A stretch of DNA of 5,195 nucleotides. It comes from Chloroflexota bacterium. Its GTDB lineage: Bacteria; Chloroflexota; Anaerolineae; B4-G1. The position numbers and the translations under genes were made by a program. Under the pieces are notes generated by a model, which worked only from the letters and a program-made list of their open reading frames with translations, was not told where the DNA came from and made no database searches. Location: assembly GCA_024232355.1 (NCBI GenBank), contig JAAEPW010000745.1:1-5195 (forward strand). Direction: 5' to 3'. Positions 4,478 to 5,195 of this stretch are shown piece after piece (positions within the stretch are counted from its first letter, which is position 1; the number at the start of each line of letters is the position of its first letter).

Positions 4478-5194
4478 TTATGGATTCATCAAAGCATCAA
4501 TCACCTCGGATGATCGTTCACTAAAGCACCAGGCACAAATTACTCTATCAGGAGAGTTAATCAACCTCTTGAACTCGTCGGGATTCTGCTCCAGCAACTT
4601 GTATACATCCTTTACTTTTACGTGGTCGAAACCTAAATCTGCGAATCTCCTTTTATCTCCCGTGAAGAACCAAACAGCAGGGTCGTAGTCACCGATAAGG
4701 CCTCCATCAATACCAGATAAGACTATAACCTGTCCGGGATACTTGTCCACCAACCTGTAAAAATCGCTAGGAATGATTTTATCTTCTGACACCCAAACCC
4801 TACCTCCACCCCGATTCCGTACTGAATAAAAGCGTGGAGCATTGTGATTGCGGTCAATGCGACCGCCGAGTTGCGGTAGATAGTCATCAACCGTAGGTAT
4901 CCAATCGTTGATATGCCGTCCACCAAATTTGTACCTCGTGCCAACAGCATCCCCCACATCATCGGCGTGCCGCGCCACATTATCCGCGACACCAGGCACA
5001 CCCGGTGCAGCCAGGAATAAGGCATCAAAGGGCAGCATGTAGCACGACAGTGCATCGTTGCCGCCAAAGCAGCCCTGGAAATCGTTCGCCAGGTCCCAGG
5101 CATCCCACAGGGTGTCGATAAAGTGGCCGGTACTGTCGGTATAGTTGACGGCAATTTCTGCGAAATTGCTTGGTTGTTGTGAACGTACGCGTAC
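4478..5194 (-). CDS. RHS toxin tip of unknown activity, 5' end beyond the window
   Basis: One frame is open from the right edge to the TAA at 4480-4478 (238 residues visible). It begins in RHS sequence: SNFAEIAVNYTDSTGHFID, where SNFAEIA is encoded by palindromic insert B. Then come DTLWDAWDLAND and a linker (GNDALSCYMLPFDALFLAAP) ending in VARHADDV. The unique tip (about 157 residues) includes YKFGGRHINDWI, RVWVSEDKI, a hydrophobic strand VIVLSGIDGG, and VICAWCFSERSSEVIDAL near the C-terminus. The two strands ending in G-x-D-G and AWC resemble the spacing of the histidine and cysteine strands in caspase/CHAT-type peptidases, but aspartate replaces the histidine, so this is only a hint. The first ATG is at 5038, without a ribosome binding site, so true translation should start far upstream in RHS core. 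The MTYYPDLSPY-type partner follows after 23 nt. Confidence 0.72.
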   Translation of the reverse strand, partial: VRVRSQQPSNFAEIAVNYTDSTGHFIDTLWDAWDLANDFQGCFGGNDALSCYMLPFDALFLAAPGVPGVADNVARHADDVGDAVGTRYKFGGRHINDWIPTVDDYLPQLGGRIDRNHNAPRFYSVRNRGGGRVWVSEDKIIPSDFYRLVDKYPGQVIVLSGIDGGLIGDYDPAVWFFTGDKRRFADLGFDHVKVKDVYKLLEQNPDEFKRLINSPDRVICAWCFSERSSEVIDALMNP

Positions 5195-5195
5195 C
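5080..5195. repeat. 116-bp direct repeat, right copy (identical to 1-116)
   Basis: Same sequence as the left window end, running exactly to the right edge. If the two are one physical locus, the toxin 4 frame continues without a stop into the R1 core: 275 nt from 391 to 117 plus 718 nt from 5195 to 4478 makes 993 nt, or 331 codons including the stop. Confidence 0.9.
5151..5169. repeat. Palindromic insert B in R4
   Basis: GCAATTTC-TGC-GAAATTGC, identical to the copy at 72-90. On the minus strand it encodes part of SNFAEIA, within the frame that leads into toxin 4. Confidence 0.82.

Larger units (their letters stand above)
4955..5195 (-). repeat. RHS seam repeat, copy R4 (partial at right edge)
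   Basis: Fourth RHS segment, from the VARHADDV end of the pre-toxin linker to the YVHNN region, where the window stops. It has insert B (5151-5169). Its linker is the most diverged: FQGCFGGNDALSCYMLPFDALFLAAP against AGRCVFGSDALSCYMVPLDFAALVVP in R2. The last 116 bases equal bases 1-116. Confidence 0.85.

Noticed and set aside
1..5195. CRISPR array from the recurring repeats
   Set aside because: The repeats are hundreds of bases, protein-coding and unevenly spaced by genes. No short repeat-spacer pattern is seen.

Overview
The window reads as a tandem array of RHS/YD-repeat polymorphic-toxin tip cassettes, all on the minus strand. From right to left (the transcription direction) it holds three complete [RHS C-terminal core fragment + variable toxin tip + small downstream gene] units and the 5' part of a fourth RHS fragment. 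The four RHS fragments (R4 4955-5195, R3 3507-3866, R2 2035-2375, R1 1-391) are near-identical copies of the last part of an RHS core (DHLG, RFYDPQLGQF, NRYAYVHNN and DSTGHFIDTLWDAWD motifs) plus a shared pre-toxin linker ending in VARHADDV. Right after that linker the sequences become unrelated. This is the usual architecture of orphan rhs-CT/immunity cassettes.

Cassette 4 (about 5195-3903): an unrecognised tip (4478-5194) followed by a 183-residue HxCxxC protein beginning MTYYPDLSPY, its probable immunity partner. Cassette 3 (about 3866-2412): a tip that is a class I SAM-dependent methyltransferase domain (2988-3761), followed by an all-helical probable immunity protein (2412-2933). Cassette 2 (about 2375-501): a tip with a possible nucleotidyltransferase-like signature (1492-2148), followed by an FGE-sulfatase/SUMF1-fold protein (501-1478) in the immunity slot and a strong stem-loop (390-463). 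R1 (1-391) is a further RHS fragment running off the left edge. Toxin-to-partner gaps are short (13-54 nt), and all three partner genes have good ribosome binding sites. The toxin tips have none, so they look like stored or displaced tips rather than independently translated genes.

Two structural points stand out. First, the RHS fragments carry tiny palindromic inserts at three sites, present in some copies and absent in others. In R1 the first (+16 nt, inferred) and second (+20 nt) together restore the reading frame, so the core and pre-toxin linker stay in one open frame across an out-of-frame middle. Second, bases 1-116 and 5080-5195 are identical. Joining the ends gives a 5079-bp circle of exactly three complete cassettes and one uninterrupted 330-residue RHS-toxin-4 frame. 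This may be an assembly-graph loop, a tandem duplication or a real circle; the sequence alone cannot decide.

The organism is bacterial. The RHS linker style, FGE-sulfatase protein and orphan tip array would suit Chloroflexota (Anaerolineae/Caldilineae-like) or another lineage rich in polymorphic toxins, but this is only a weak inference. No tRNA, rRNA, CRISPR array, transposase or plus-strand gene is supported.
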